Origin: Emiliania huxleyi CCMP1516
Taxonomy: Eukaryota; Haptophyta; Isochrysidales; Noelaerhabdaceae
DNA: 39,158 bases
NCBI RefSeq assembly: GCF_000372725.1
Contig: NW_005198017.1
Coordinates: 1,900-41,057 of the forward strand
Direction of reading: 5' to 3'
The notes beneath the pieces are model-generated. The model did not search any database. It was not told the DNA's origin and worked only from the letters and a program-made list of their open reading frames with translations. The position numbers and the translations under genes were made by a program. Of the stretch, positions 1 through 8,329 are shown piece by piece (the stretch's first letter is position 1; every line of letters starts with the position of its first letter).

Positions 1-2
1 TC

Positions 3-179
3 GCCAACGCGTCGCTCGCCGCGGCGCCGACCTCCGCTCAGATGGCGGCGGCCTTTTGCGCGGGCGCGCAGGCGGTCGGCCGCTACGGCGGCGCAAGCGA
101 GGGCGACCGAACCATGCTCGACGCGCTGCTGCCGGCGGCCGCCGCGTTCACCGCCGCCGCCGCCGCGGGCGCAAGCCGC

Positions 180-213
<34 letters not shown>

Positions 214-725
214 AGGATGGCGCCGAAAAGACCAAAATCATGGAGGCGCGAGCGGCGTGTGCGGCCTGGCCGCTTCGGCGCGGCGGTCCACGTCTCCTCA
301 CCGCCGCAGCTGTGAGTAGGCTCACGCGGGCCGCTCGTCGTACGTCCCGATCGAGGTGCTGCGCGACACGCGCCGTCTTTCGGCCGCACGCTTTCTTTTC
401 CCACGCATATTTCTTTTTTGTAGGTTCTGCGCGACGTGCGCCGGCCCGTAGATGGCGGGAGATCTGCCCGTGTCTCCCCCCCACCTCTCGAGGCGTAGCA
501 TGCGGGGTGCTCATTCGAGTACCCCGACTCGCTCTTGCGAAAGACACGAGTCTCCCGCTGTTGTCCGCTGCGTTCCGCTCTACGGACAGCCCGCGCGGTG
601 TTCTCTGCAAGACGCCGTCGCCACGACCTGACTCTTGGTGGACCCATATGTCGCAGGTGCCCGACCCGGGCGCGAAGGCGGCCGCTTGCTGGCTCAGCGC
701 CATCGCCAAGGCCGCGGCCGAGTAG
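3..725 (+). CDS. Dihydroxyacetone kinase, C-terminal DhaL/DAK2 domain (3' end of gene)
   Basis: Seen: the frame is open from the window edge and reads YGGASEGDRTMLDALLPA, then GAEKTKIME. A later exon reads GRSSYVPIE and the last VPDPGAKAAACWL then stop. These match in order the DhaL/DAK2 ATP-binding domain of dihydroxyacetone kinases (GDRTMLDxL, the GAxxTKxMxARAGRxSY region, and the PDPGA tail). Proposed exons are <3-245, 320-355, 424-435 and 657-725, all phase 0. The first intron (246-319) is GC-AG and the others GT-AG. Family knowledge: the enzyme phosphorylates dihydroxyacetone using ATP; animal members also have FMN cyclase activity. The N-terminal kinase (K) domain would lie left of the window. 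Odd: the third exon would be only 12 nt (VLRD) and is nearly repeated at the start of the preceding intron. If exon 2 instead runs to 367, the splice site is non-canonical. The domain call is firm; exact joins are tentative. Confidence 0.75.
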
Positions 726-1203
726 GCGCCGCCGGTGCCCTCTCCGTCTGTTTAGCCCCCCGGCCGTGGGGGAGCGCCCGGCCCTAGCTCAGCCGAGATT
801 TTCCCCTTTGTTCACCCCTCGTATTCGCCTGTGTGGCTCGCTTGGTGCACATGAGCGCGCCCGTGCGTGTTACACGCGACGGGCCATGCAACAACATGCA
901 TGGCATAGCATGCACCATGCGTGCCGGAACGAGGTCTTGCTGGGGGCCGTGCTGGGGCACCTAGTTAGCCATCCGAGGATCTCGGCTACATATATGTGTG
1001 ATGACATAAGTCACATTTCGGAACAGAAGTGAAGCGTCGTTGATTCGACTTTCGAGTTTCGTGGAGTGTGTCCTGGACAGTCGACAGACCAAAGAGCGCG
1101 CGCTGTATCCTGTATACGGTAATACGCGCTATGTATATGCAGCAGATAAATGACGTCGAATGACGGTATGGGGTATGGCGTTGGGGGGTACCCTGACTGA
1201 GTA
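726..1203. other. Intergenic, no gene seen
   Basis: This lies between two genes converging on it. It has a few short GCATGC-type palindromes around 890-920 and a shift to lower G+C after 960. I see no coding signal or RNA gene. Confidence 0.5.
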
Positions 1204-2050
1204 CTACTCCTCCCTCTCTCCCTTCCCCTCAGGCGGAGGCAGAGAGCTCTCTAAACTCGCACGCCCACGTAGGCTAAGGCTTGGCTGTACTCGGCTGCGT
1301 TGGACGCTGCTCTCCGGCACCGTCAAGCGCCGGACGCTCTGCTCTAGTTTCGAGGACGCCTCCCTTAGACTGGGCTTGATGCGCGGCTCGCTCATAGCGC
1401 GCGCGAGGAGCAGCAAGCTCGCAGGCCGATAGATGCCGTCCTTGAGCGGCACTGCCACCTCCGAGTAGACCTGGGGCCGCGAGAGGGGCAGATGGCGATC
1501 TGTGAGTCTTTGGTGCGGCGTGTGTTAGCGCATTGGTGTGGCCCCTCACGTTGCGTTGCAGCAGCTCGATGGGAGTGGCGCCATCCACGGAGTCGAGCAG
1601 GTCGTCAAATTTGACGCCGGCGTGCCTCCCCGCAGCGTCCGGCTCGAGGTACTCGAACGGTTCGGTCTCGTGGACCAGCAGCAGGTGGACGCGGCGTCGC
1701 ATGGCGGCCTTCACTTCGTCTGTGAGCCCGTCTACCCGCCGCTCGCCCTCGCCCTCAGCAGCCGCCCAAGTGCGCCCGTCGAGATACAGCAGCATGTGGC
1801 TGCACGTTGCGACGTCTTCGACTGAGGTCGTCACCTCAAGCTCTATCCCGAACTGCTGCAGCAAGCGCGACAGCTCTTCGGTCAGCTGCAGCGCGCCGGG
1901 GTTTTGCGGACTGGCGTAGATGCGAAACTTCTGCGAACCAGCGATGGGCTTCCAATCAATGCTGATACCCGTATTCGTGTACAGCCCCGAGCAAGCAGCC
2001 GGCTCCTCGGCGCTTTGTATCCCCTCGACTGCGCGCTCAAGCGCCTCTGC
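1204..2050 (-). CDS. Algal receptor/TIR-like C-terminal module protein, function unknown
   Basis: Seen: two exons, about 2050-1550 and 1470-1204, joined by a GT-AG intron (1471-1549) in phase 0. The join converts LLQRN into [17 protein letters not shown]. Other recognisable stretches are [31 protein letters not shown] and [11 protein letters not shown]. From memory, this order (an acidic alpha/beta domain, LLYL.G.TW, VHLLL.HE, GATP.ELL, then Y.EIAVALKGG.WR) is a repeated module in haptophyte proteins. It is often C-terminal to membrane or TIR-like regions; I could not verify this by search. No catalytic residues are evident. The 5' start is unresolved: the frame opens at a TTG (2062), and an acceptor-like CTCTGCAG sits just upstream of codon GCG, so the true first exon may be elsewhere or the gene may be 5' truncated. 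The last 50 residues are low complexity. Confidence 0.55.
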
Positions 2051-2109
2051 AGAGAGTGACAACTTGGACGAACGCGAGAATGGGCGAGGACTGGCGCATC
2101 GTCGTCGTC

Positions 2110-2141
<32 letters not shown>

Positions 2142-2169
2142 GCTGCGGCATATGCCGAGGCACAAGCAG
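2047..2169 (+). pseudogene. RelA/SpoT homologue (RSH) HD-domain exon fragment
   Basis: Seen: the plus strand encodes [19 protein letters not shown] followed by [11 protein letters not shown], ending at 2169 directly before a GTGCGC donor-like site. This is the conserved HD-domain stretch of (p)ppGpp synthetase/hydrolases ([20 protein letters not shown]). Just upstream a neighbouring frame reads ESDNL, which fits the same family only after a frameshift. No further RSH sequence follows, because the next bases are antisense to the exon of the gene ending at 2200. It is therefore an isolated exon-sized fragment in the gap between two minus-strand genes, or inside an intron joining them. It is probably a relic or captured exon, not a working gene. 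Confidence 0.6.
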
Positions 2170-2199
2170 GTGCGCGTCACGCGGTTTTGGAGGGCGTAC

Positions 2200-3025
2200 C
2201 CAAGCGAGCCCGTTGTTTCCCAGGTCGATCTTGGCAACGACGGCGTTGTAGCCCCAGCCGTTGGCTCTCTCGCCGAACTTGGCGTTGTCGAAATGGACGA
2301 GCGTGCCGTTCGAAAGGGGGAACGAGAGGCGGCCGCGATGGCGACCGGCGATCACGACGTGCTCAGCGTTGCCCGCCTTCTCGAAGCTGTCGATGGCACC
2401 AAAGAAGCTGAAGCCGCCCGAGCCGCCATTGACCGAGCCGCCTTTCGCCGGGTCCTTGTTTGAGATGCCGTTGGTGATGCCGTCGACGGGCATCGTGTCC
2501 ACGAAGTAGACGCTCTTGGGCGCGCCGTCCTCATCCAGCGTGTAGAGGACCACGTCCATACCGTGCTGCGTGGTGGCCGGGTTCTGGCCGTTGTCGCAGC
2601 AGCCGGTGCCGTTCGGCCCGCCGCTGATGATGCAGCAGGTGTCGGCGTCGTGATGCGAGAAGGTCAGCGTGGAGAGGGTGAACGGATCGGGTTGGGTGCC
2701 GCTGTGGTCCGTGAAGGTGCCGTTCCGATGGACCGTTCCCAGGGACAGGTTGCCGTGCGCGCGGCCGACGACGTAGATGTTTTCGTCGCTCTGAACCGCG
2801 CCATACGCGTAAGACCTGCCGTGCCCCTGCGCATGGTTGCAATGAGCGTGAGGCGCGTGAGCGTGGTGGTGTGATGGTGGCACGTGGTGGGTGTGAGGGA
2901 ACAGTCACCTGGTCCCAGGTAGCCCACACCGCTTCAGGACGGGCGCAGCTGTCGTACTCCGCCGCCATCACGGCAGGGATGAAGGCGGCTAGCATGAGCC
3001 AGAGCAGTTTCTTCGAACCGGACAT
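2200..3025 (-). CDS. Secreted repeat-type (possible beta-propeller) protein, 3' end uncertain
   Basis: Seen: the start ATG at 3025 gives a clear signal peptide ([20 protein letters not shown], then A/AEYDSC). Exon 1 runs 3025-2909 and ends WATWDQ. A GT-AG intron (2827-2908) joins in phase 0 to exon 2 (2826-2200), beginning [11 protein letters not shown]. Exon 2 contains [35 protein letters not shown] and [17 protein letters not shown]. These look like blades of an SBBP/propeller-like repeat (two YVVG/VIAGRxxGxLxFP units about 110 residues apart), with several Cys and N-glycosylation sites. A donor GTACGC follows the W at 2200. I could not identify the next exon with confidence; the frame otherwise reads on as low-quality sequence to 1882. 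The RSH fragment begins 30 bp downstream, so the 3' part may have been lost. Function unknown. Confidence 0.6.
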
Positions 3026-4670
3026 TTCAATCTCCTGAGCGGAAGTGGGGCGCGGAGTGAATGGAATCTCTAAGCGCGCCTGCATGCACTCGGCGGCATT
3101 CACAGACGACTACGAGGCTCCGGGGTCTGAGGTGAGAGGGGTGTGCGGGGTCTGAGGTGAGAGGGGTGTGCGGGGGGGGCGTCGAAAAGTTGGGACCGCC
3201 CGTCATGGACCCTGCACCAAGCGTTGCACCACACAGGGAGGGCCGGCGGCCAAATCTGACAGAAGACGCGTCGATGACTGCGGCGGCGGCGGCGCGCGGC
3301 AGCGACGGCACACGGCCAGCGGTGGCAAGGGCGGGGGCGGGCCGGCGTCGGCGGGTGGGCGGTGGAAATGGCAGCGGCGACGGGCTGGGCGATGGAGAAA
3401 GCAGCGGCGGCGACGGAGGGGGGCGGCGACGAGAGGGGGCGGCGGTGGCGAAAGGGAATCGGCGCGGGTGGCGGCGGTACCCGAAGCTGCGGTGCGGTGG
3501 TGCGGCGGCTCGAGGGTGATGAGAAACGAGGGCGGCGGCGGCGGCGGAGAGGTGGCGAGGGCGGCGGTGAGGGCGGCGGTGACGAGTAGGAGGACGGGCG
3601 GCGGCGGCGGCGGGGGTGGCGGCTGCGAGTGCGCACTCGCCCTGGCTAGGGTTGGCGGCGTACAGAGCCGACAGCGCACTCGCTGCAGGAGTCGCTGCAG
3701 GGGCGCTGTCGGCAGGAGTGGACGTTGAACATGTCGCGGACCTGCGCGCGCGCGAGGAGGAGGGTCGAGGCGGGGGGCGGGCGTGCTGGGGGTGCGGAGG
3801 AGGAGTGACACGCGGAAGTGTGTCGGCCGCATGGTCGGCCGTGAGCGCTCGACAGGCGGCCGCGAGAGGGTCCGATGACGTGGGGGGCAAGGCCGACTCG
3901 GAGATGCTTGAGGCGGCGCTCATGGGCGGGCTCGCTGCCGGGGCGGGCGTGGTGCTTACCGAGACGTTTTGCCGCGTGGCTCTCCGTTTGCCAAGGCCGC
4001 GCAAAGTGAGCATGATCGGGTCGGCTCTGGTGCTGGCCAGGCGCGCCGAGAGGGGATCTGAGATGAAGTGGAAGTGCTGGAGACGTCGTTGATCAAGTCG
4101 GGGGCGATTGAGGTCAGCGGTGCCGAGGTTGGCAGTGAATGAATGATGGCGGCGAACGGCGGTGACGGAGTCGACAGCGAAAGGGAACTCTGTCTTCTCG
4201 CCGGCGGCGGCTCGGATGCGCAGCGAGAGAGAGGAGCCCTTGGCTGCTGTGGCAGGGTGATGCCCGACCGCTCCGGCACGCAGACCACCAGGTGCACGCC
4301 ATCCCCCGGGTGTTGGCTCGCAGCTCTCAACGGCTGGGCTGTGTAGGTCTGGAGGTGAAGCGCTTTTGCGTGTTTGTCGGCGGTGGCGGTTTGTGTGGAG
4401 TCTAGGATGAGATGTACTGCGCTGGCACACCAAGAGCCGTCGAGACCTGCCGAGGCGGACAAAACGGGGCGAATCAGGGCGGAGGGCGCTCCAGACATGC
4501 TAGGGGGAAGCACAATCACCTTGATCGAGCAGGAAATCAGAGCAAGAGTCAACCCAGAGCAGACACAAAGCTTGCACAATCGAGTCCCGCAAGCGTGCTC
4601 CTTTTGGCGATTTTTCTTTTCATCTAGGCGCGCTTACGGAAGGAGAATAATAAACACCTCAACCTGAATT
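3026..4670. other. GC-rich region without a recognised gene
   Basis: Long open frames exist on both strands, but they are Arg/Pro/Gly/Ala low complexity and match nothing I know. The most protein-like stretch is on the plus strand around 3616-4010: SEMLEAALMGGLAAGAGVVL, then LTETFCRVALRLP, followed by a GTGAGC donor-like site. It could be an exon of an unknown gene. The alternating G/C/A-rich triplets around 3270-3600 look like expanded GGC/GGA repeats. Confidence 0.35.
3121..3170. repeat. Two perfect 25-bp tandem copies
   Basis: The unit CGGGGTCTGAGGTGAGAGGG plus GTGTG occurs at 3121-3145 and again at 3146-3170 without mismatch, followed by a G run. Confidence 0.85.
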
Positions 4671-4674
4671 ACTC

Positions 4675-4850
4675 TCAACCTACTGCTCCACGAGACGTTC
4701 GGCGACGACCTTCTTGAGCCTCCTCTTTCTTTTTCTCGCTCACCGTTCTTTCTTTCTCACGCTGCGCCGCCTCGCGCGCAAAATCGCGCACGGAAGCGTC
4801 GACCGCACCACCTTCTCATCCAACTACCCATCTATTCCCGACAGTCAGCG
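4675..4850 (+). pseudogene. Decayed copy of the repeat-family gene at 34.6-35.1 kb
   Basis: Seen: CAACCTACTGCTCCACGAGA at about 4677 nearly matches CAACCTGCTGCTCCACGAGA at 34890. Both continue with a CGTTCGGCG core, then CTGCGCCGCCTCGCGCGCAA and a region encoding GSVDRT. The 4.7-kb copy has a T/C-rich replacement between the two blocks and in-frame stops, so it is non-coding. It lies immediately upstream of the LRR gene, in its probable promoter/5' region. Confidence 0.7.
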
Positions 4851-4954
4851 TGACAGTTAAGAGAAAGTAAAAAAAACTTTTCGTGCAAGCGTGAGCACCC
4901 TTCGAGCCTAGCGAGTGCTTGCTAGCGAGTGCTTGCTATTCAAGGACAGTGCTC

Positions 4955-6460
4955 ATGCGTCTCGCCTCAGCCGCGTCCTCACCCGCACCGCCAGCGCCGT
5001 CACGCCTCGCGAGGACGTCCACGCTCGCGCTTCTCCTGCTTGTGGGCAGCGTCGAGTCGTACCAGGGCACGATCTGCGACAACACTCAGTACGGAACATC
5101 GCTGTGCGACGGCACCTTTTGGGGCGCCGAGGTGGTACTGGACGGCCAGCGCATCTCGGGGACCATCCCTCCGCATATGATCAACAACGCCCGGGCGGGG
5201 CTGACGAAACTCCACCTGGACAACAACGAGATCTCGGGGACCGTCCCTCCGACGACGGGCGAGCTCTCGGAGCTGCAGGAGCTTCGGCTGGACAACAACG
5301 ATCTCTCGGGCACCATCCCTCCGCAGCTGGGCGGCATCTCGTGGTTGAACCAGCTTTGGTTGTACAGCAACAAGATCTCGGGCACCATCCCTCCGACGAC
5401 GGGCAAGCTCTCGCTGCTGCAGCAGCTTTTGCTGGACAACAACGAGATATCGGGCACCATCCCGCCCGAGCTGGGCGGCAACTTGGGGCTGAGATATCTC
5501 TACCTGTACAGCAATGACCTGTCCGGCACCGTGCCGTCGCAGCTCAACAACCTGCCGCTCACTGCGTGCAGGCTGGGCCGCAACCTCTTTGCCTGCCCCC
5601 TGCCCGCCCTTCCCGATTGCTGCCTCGAGCCGGTCGGCGGCTTCGATCCTCCGGAGTGCAACTACCTGCCGCCGCCCTCGCCGCCGCTGCCTCCGCCGCC
5701 GTCCAGAGAGATTGTCATCGGCACCACAGCAAAGTACTGGGCGCGGATCCCGTCGATGCCGCGCTCGTACTCTGTCGAGGTTGGCGACACGCTTGTCTTC
5801 ATCTACCCGCTTTGGGACGTCGACGTGTGGAGCATGCCCTCCAGCGCGTGCGACTTTGCCGCCGCCGGGTTCGAGTACGGGCCAATCCTGCTGGCGGACT
5901 CCTCCCACGGCGGAGGCACGGGCGCTGGAAAGTCGAACCGATTCGAGTACCCGATGGCGGACGTGGGGACCTTCTACTTTGCGTCCCGCACCTTCTGCAG
6001 CGAGGGCCAAAGGATCACCGTCTTCGTCAGCCACCGCCCCCCGCCCCCACCGCCCACCTTGCCCCCGCCGCCCACCTTACCCCCGCCGCCGCCCTCGCCG
6101 CCTCGGCCGCTGGGCGCGCCGCCCGCCTCGCCGGCACCACCGTCACCCGACACCGGCGGCGGCGGGCCCAGCACTAATTACCTCGTCGGCGTCTTTGTCG
6201 GCGGGTTCAGCGCCGCGGCCCTCCTGGTGCTGTGCCTGCTCGCCAGGCTCAACCTCCTCCGGTGCCAAATGATCTCGCGCTCCGCAGAGCCCAGGGTGGT
6301 GAGCAGAAGCGCCGGTCCCGACTCGATACGCGCGGGCGCGCTGCGCCAGGCCGCGAGGGAGAAGGCCGAGAAGCAGAAGGGCTCGAAGAGGGCGTCCAGG
6401 CCAACGGACGCCGATATCCCGCGCAGCAGCGAGATTATGCTCCCCGATCTCCAAGGCTAG
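4955..6460 (+). CDS. LRR + cupredoxin-like single-pass membrane protein
   Basis: Seen: a single exon of 501 residues. ATG 4955 is the first ATG; the frame opens at 4919 only with TTG. It gives an N-terminal signal ending near LALLLLVGSVES. Residues about 35-210 hold about six plant-type LRRs of the form LxLDNNxISGTIPPxxG, with DNA units of about 72 bp. A Cys cluster and Pro hinge follow. Residues about 250-358 resemble a phytocyanin-type cupredoxin: SVEVGDTLVFIYP, a Cys (SSACDF) and GTFYFASRTFCSEGQRITVF. A Pro-rich linker leads to a TM helix at about 405-434 (YLVGVFVGGFSAAALLVLCL) and a basic tail of about 65 residues without a kinase. Inferred: a surface protein that binds ligand or metal. 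The exact Cu ligands (two His, Cys, Met) are not all present, so copper binding is doubtful. A perfect 14-bp tandem duplication lies at about 4909-4936 just upstream. Confidence 0.85.
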   Translation: MRLASAASSPAPPAPSRLARTSTLALLLLVGSVESYQGTICDNTQYGTSLCDGTFWGAEVVLDGQRISGTIPPHMINNARAGLTKLHLDNNEISGTVPPTTGELSELQELRLDNNDLSGTIPPQLGGISWLNQLWLYSNKISGTIPPTTGKLSLLQQLLLDNNEISGTIPPELGGNLGLRYLYLYSNDLSGTVPSQLNNLPLTACRLGRNLFACPLPALPDCCLEPVGGFDPPECNYLPPPSPPLPPPPSREIVIGTTAKYWARIPSMPRSYSVEVGDTLVFIYPLWDVDVWSMPSSACDFAAAGFEYGPILLADSSHGGGTGAGKSNRFEYPMADVGTFYFASRTFCSEGQRITVFVSHRPPPPPPTLPPPPTLPPPPPSPPRPLGAPPASPAPPSPDTGGGGPSTNYLVGVFVGGFSAAALLVLCLLARLNLLRCQMISRSAEPRVVSRSAGPDSIRAGALRQAAREKAEKQKGSKRASRPTDADIPRSSEIMLPDLQG

Positions 6461-7000
6461 CTGTCCCGCGGGGTGAAGGACCTCTCTATATGAATGTGAC
6501 TTGTGAGCGCGAACAACAGCATGAGAGAACTTGAACACGACTCACGAGATGGCGGTCCCCGTTCGAGATGTCATGGCCTCTCAATACAAATTCAAGATTA
6601 TGTGAAAGGTGCGGTTTGTTCCGAAAGGTGGCGGCGCCGGACGAGGGACGACAGCTCGGATGAGGAGTGGAACGGAGACGACGACGAGGATGAGGAGGAG
6701 GACGGTCGCGTTTACTTGGACGCGTCGAAGTGTGGCCGCGTGCGCTTGCACGCGGTGCAAGGACCTGCGCAGTCGTCCTCCGGCTTGGGGGTGGACGACG
6801 AACGGCGCAAGAGCCTGGCCGACAAGGGCTGGGCACGTGAGTGAGTGTGTGTGAGTGAGTATTACACACACACACACACACACGGCTGGGCACGCCGCAC
6901 GGCGGTGGTGAACAGCGTGGAAAGAAAAAACTCAAAATTCGGCGCCCGCCGGGCGATGTGTGCACTTTGAGCCTTTTCACCGGTTTTATCGACGCAGCAG
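6461..7000. other. Intergenic with short (AC)n
   Basis: This is the 3' flank of the LRR gene and upstream region of the next gene. A GT-rich stretch (6841-6860) passes into (AC)n at about 6862-6883, and the two can pair. No gene is recognised. Confidence 0.5.
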
Positions 7001-7594
7001 ATGCAGGTGACGGTTCCGGCCGGCGTGACGGTGGGCACCATGTTTCAGGTCAACACTCCGACAGGGCCAATGCAGGTCATCGCTCCCGTCGGCGCAGGGC
7101 AGCAGATGATTGTGAACGTGCCCGCGGCGCCGGCGCCAGTGGTCACAGCGACGGCGGTACCTGCTATGGGAGCCCCTGTGGTGGCGGCCGTTCCTGTCAG
7201 CGATGCGCCGTTGGTGATAGCAACGCCGGTGACACCAATGCAGGTGGCACCGACACCTCCGCCGCAGACGCAGCAAATGACGCGAACGGTGGCCGAAACT
7301 GCTGCCGGTGGGTCGCAACCACTGTGGTCGGCGCAGGAGTTAAACGGCTGCTGGATCAACTGCTACCCTAATGACTATGCCTGTTCCATCGCAAGGATGA
7401 CAAACGAGGGCGACGACGTGAGGATAGGGACCGGCGTCTGCTGCGTTCTCTTAATCCCTTGTCCTTGCCCTTGCGGCGAGAGGTGGCTGCGCGAGGAGGG
7501 CACCAACAACTTCTACAAGTCGGACCATGTCGACAAGTTCACCTCCAAGACGAGTATCGAGAATGGGGCGGCGTGCTCGAGGAAGATCTGCTGA
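7001..7594 (+). CDS. Small Cys-rich protein, function unknown
   Basis: Seen: ATG 7001 gives 197 residues. Residues 1-60 carry two copies of a short beta motif (VTVPAGVTVGTMFQV and MQVIAPVGAGQQMIVNVP) like the repeated V.VP.GV.pGq.f.V segments found in many algal proteins. An Ala/Val/Pro-rich linker follows. The C-terminal 90 residues are Cys-rich, with GCWINCYPNDYACSIARM, GTGVCCVLLIPCPCPCGERW and a final CSRKIC. The CC..PCPCPCG stretch recalls PLAC8-like or lipid-anchored Cys motifs, but I do not identify the family. There is no signal peptide. An acceptor-like GACGCAG lies 3 bp upstream of the ATG, so a further 5' exon is possible. A CDS is likely from composition and Cys pattern. Confidence 0.6.
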   Translation: MQVTVPAGVTVGTMFQVNTPTGPMQVIAPVGAGQQMIVNVPAAPAPVVTATAVPAMGAPVVAAVPVSDAPLVIATPVTPMQVAPTPPPQTQQMTRTVAETAAGGSQPLWSAQELNGCWINCYPNDYACSIARMTNEGDDVRIGTGVCCVLLIPCPCPCGERWLREEGTNNFYKSDHVDKFTSKTSIENGAACSRKIC

Positions 7595-8329
7595 CGGCCT
7601 CGGCACACGGTTTACCTGACAGCAAGGCGGCGGCGCACAAGGGATCGCACGCACAGCGCGTCACGCGCAAGGCAAGGGATATCACGAAGCGTGCGACAGG
7701 TGGATTGTGTGCGCGGTACTACGTATACGTAGTAGTTCATAGCGAGTCAGAGCATCCACTTGCCTACTTTGGAAAGCCGCTCACCCTATCGGCGCTCGCC
7801 GAGCCGCGCTCGCTTACGGCCGACGACCGTCCGGCCATGGTTCGGCTCACGCGCGCGCCACCGTGCACCGACTCGTCCGGCTTCGAGCCCCACGCCGTCG
7901 GCCGCGCCGCCGCCTATCCACCCTGCGCGATGGCGGGAGATGCGAATGAACGCGCGGAGGCGTGTGCGCGTGGGGAGCTTGCGAGAGCGTGCAGAGATGA
8001 TGCGGTTGGAGTTGCAGGCCGCGGTCGGGGTACAAGGTGCGCTCTGCGAAGCCGACCGACATGCACCTGGCAGTCCGCGAAAGCTGTCAAAGCCCCAGAC
8101 GCGGTGCACGAGCGACCGCTCTGTCAAGTACGGATCTCCCCCCCGCATGGGTACCCTCTAGGGCCCCCGCCGCCCGCGCCCCCCCAGAGGGTTTGTACGT
8201 GAGTTGGGTGAAATGTGTCATTCCGTGATGGAAGTCATCTCGTTTCGCGTTGACATGTTCGGCAAAGGTACAACTCTAAGGGGGGCAAGGGAGGCGAGGG
8301 CAAAGGACAAAAAGGCGGTAGTCTACGAG
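7595..8329. other. Intergenic, with an 18-bp perfect palindrome
   Basis: The perfect palindrome TACTACGTATACGTAGTA lies at 7717-7734. A methyltransferase-like exon fragment lies at 8065-8148 on the minus strand and is listed separately. The remainder has no recognised gene. The retrotransposon fragment begins at about 8330. Confidence 0.5.
8065..8148 (-). pseudogene. Possible TylF-type methyltransferase exon fragment
   Basis: Seen: the minus strand reads TERSLVHRVWGFDSFRGLP, then G at a GTGCATG donor-like site (about 8057). VxGFDSFxGLP is a hallmark of TylF/MycF-type O-methyltransferases and related algal methyltransferases. I find no convincing continuation on either side. It is either a lone exon or a relic next to the copia element. 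The call rests on one motif of about 12 residues. Confidence 0.3.

Noticed and set aside
3027..4433. 468-codon minus-strand open frame
   Set aside because: Arg/Pro/Ser/Ala low complexity produced by high G+C and GGC/GGA repeats. No motif, and the opposite strand is equally open.
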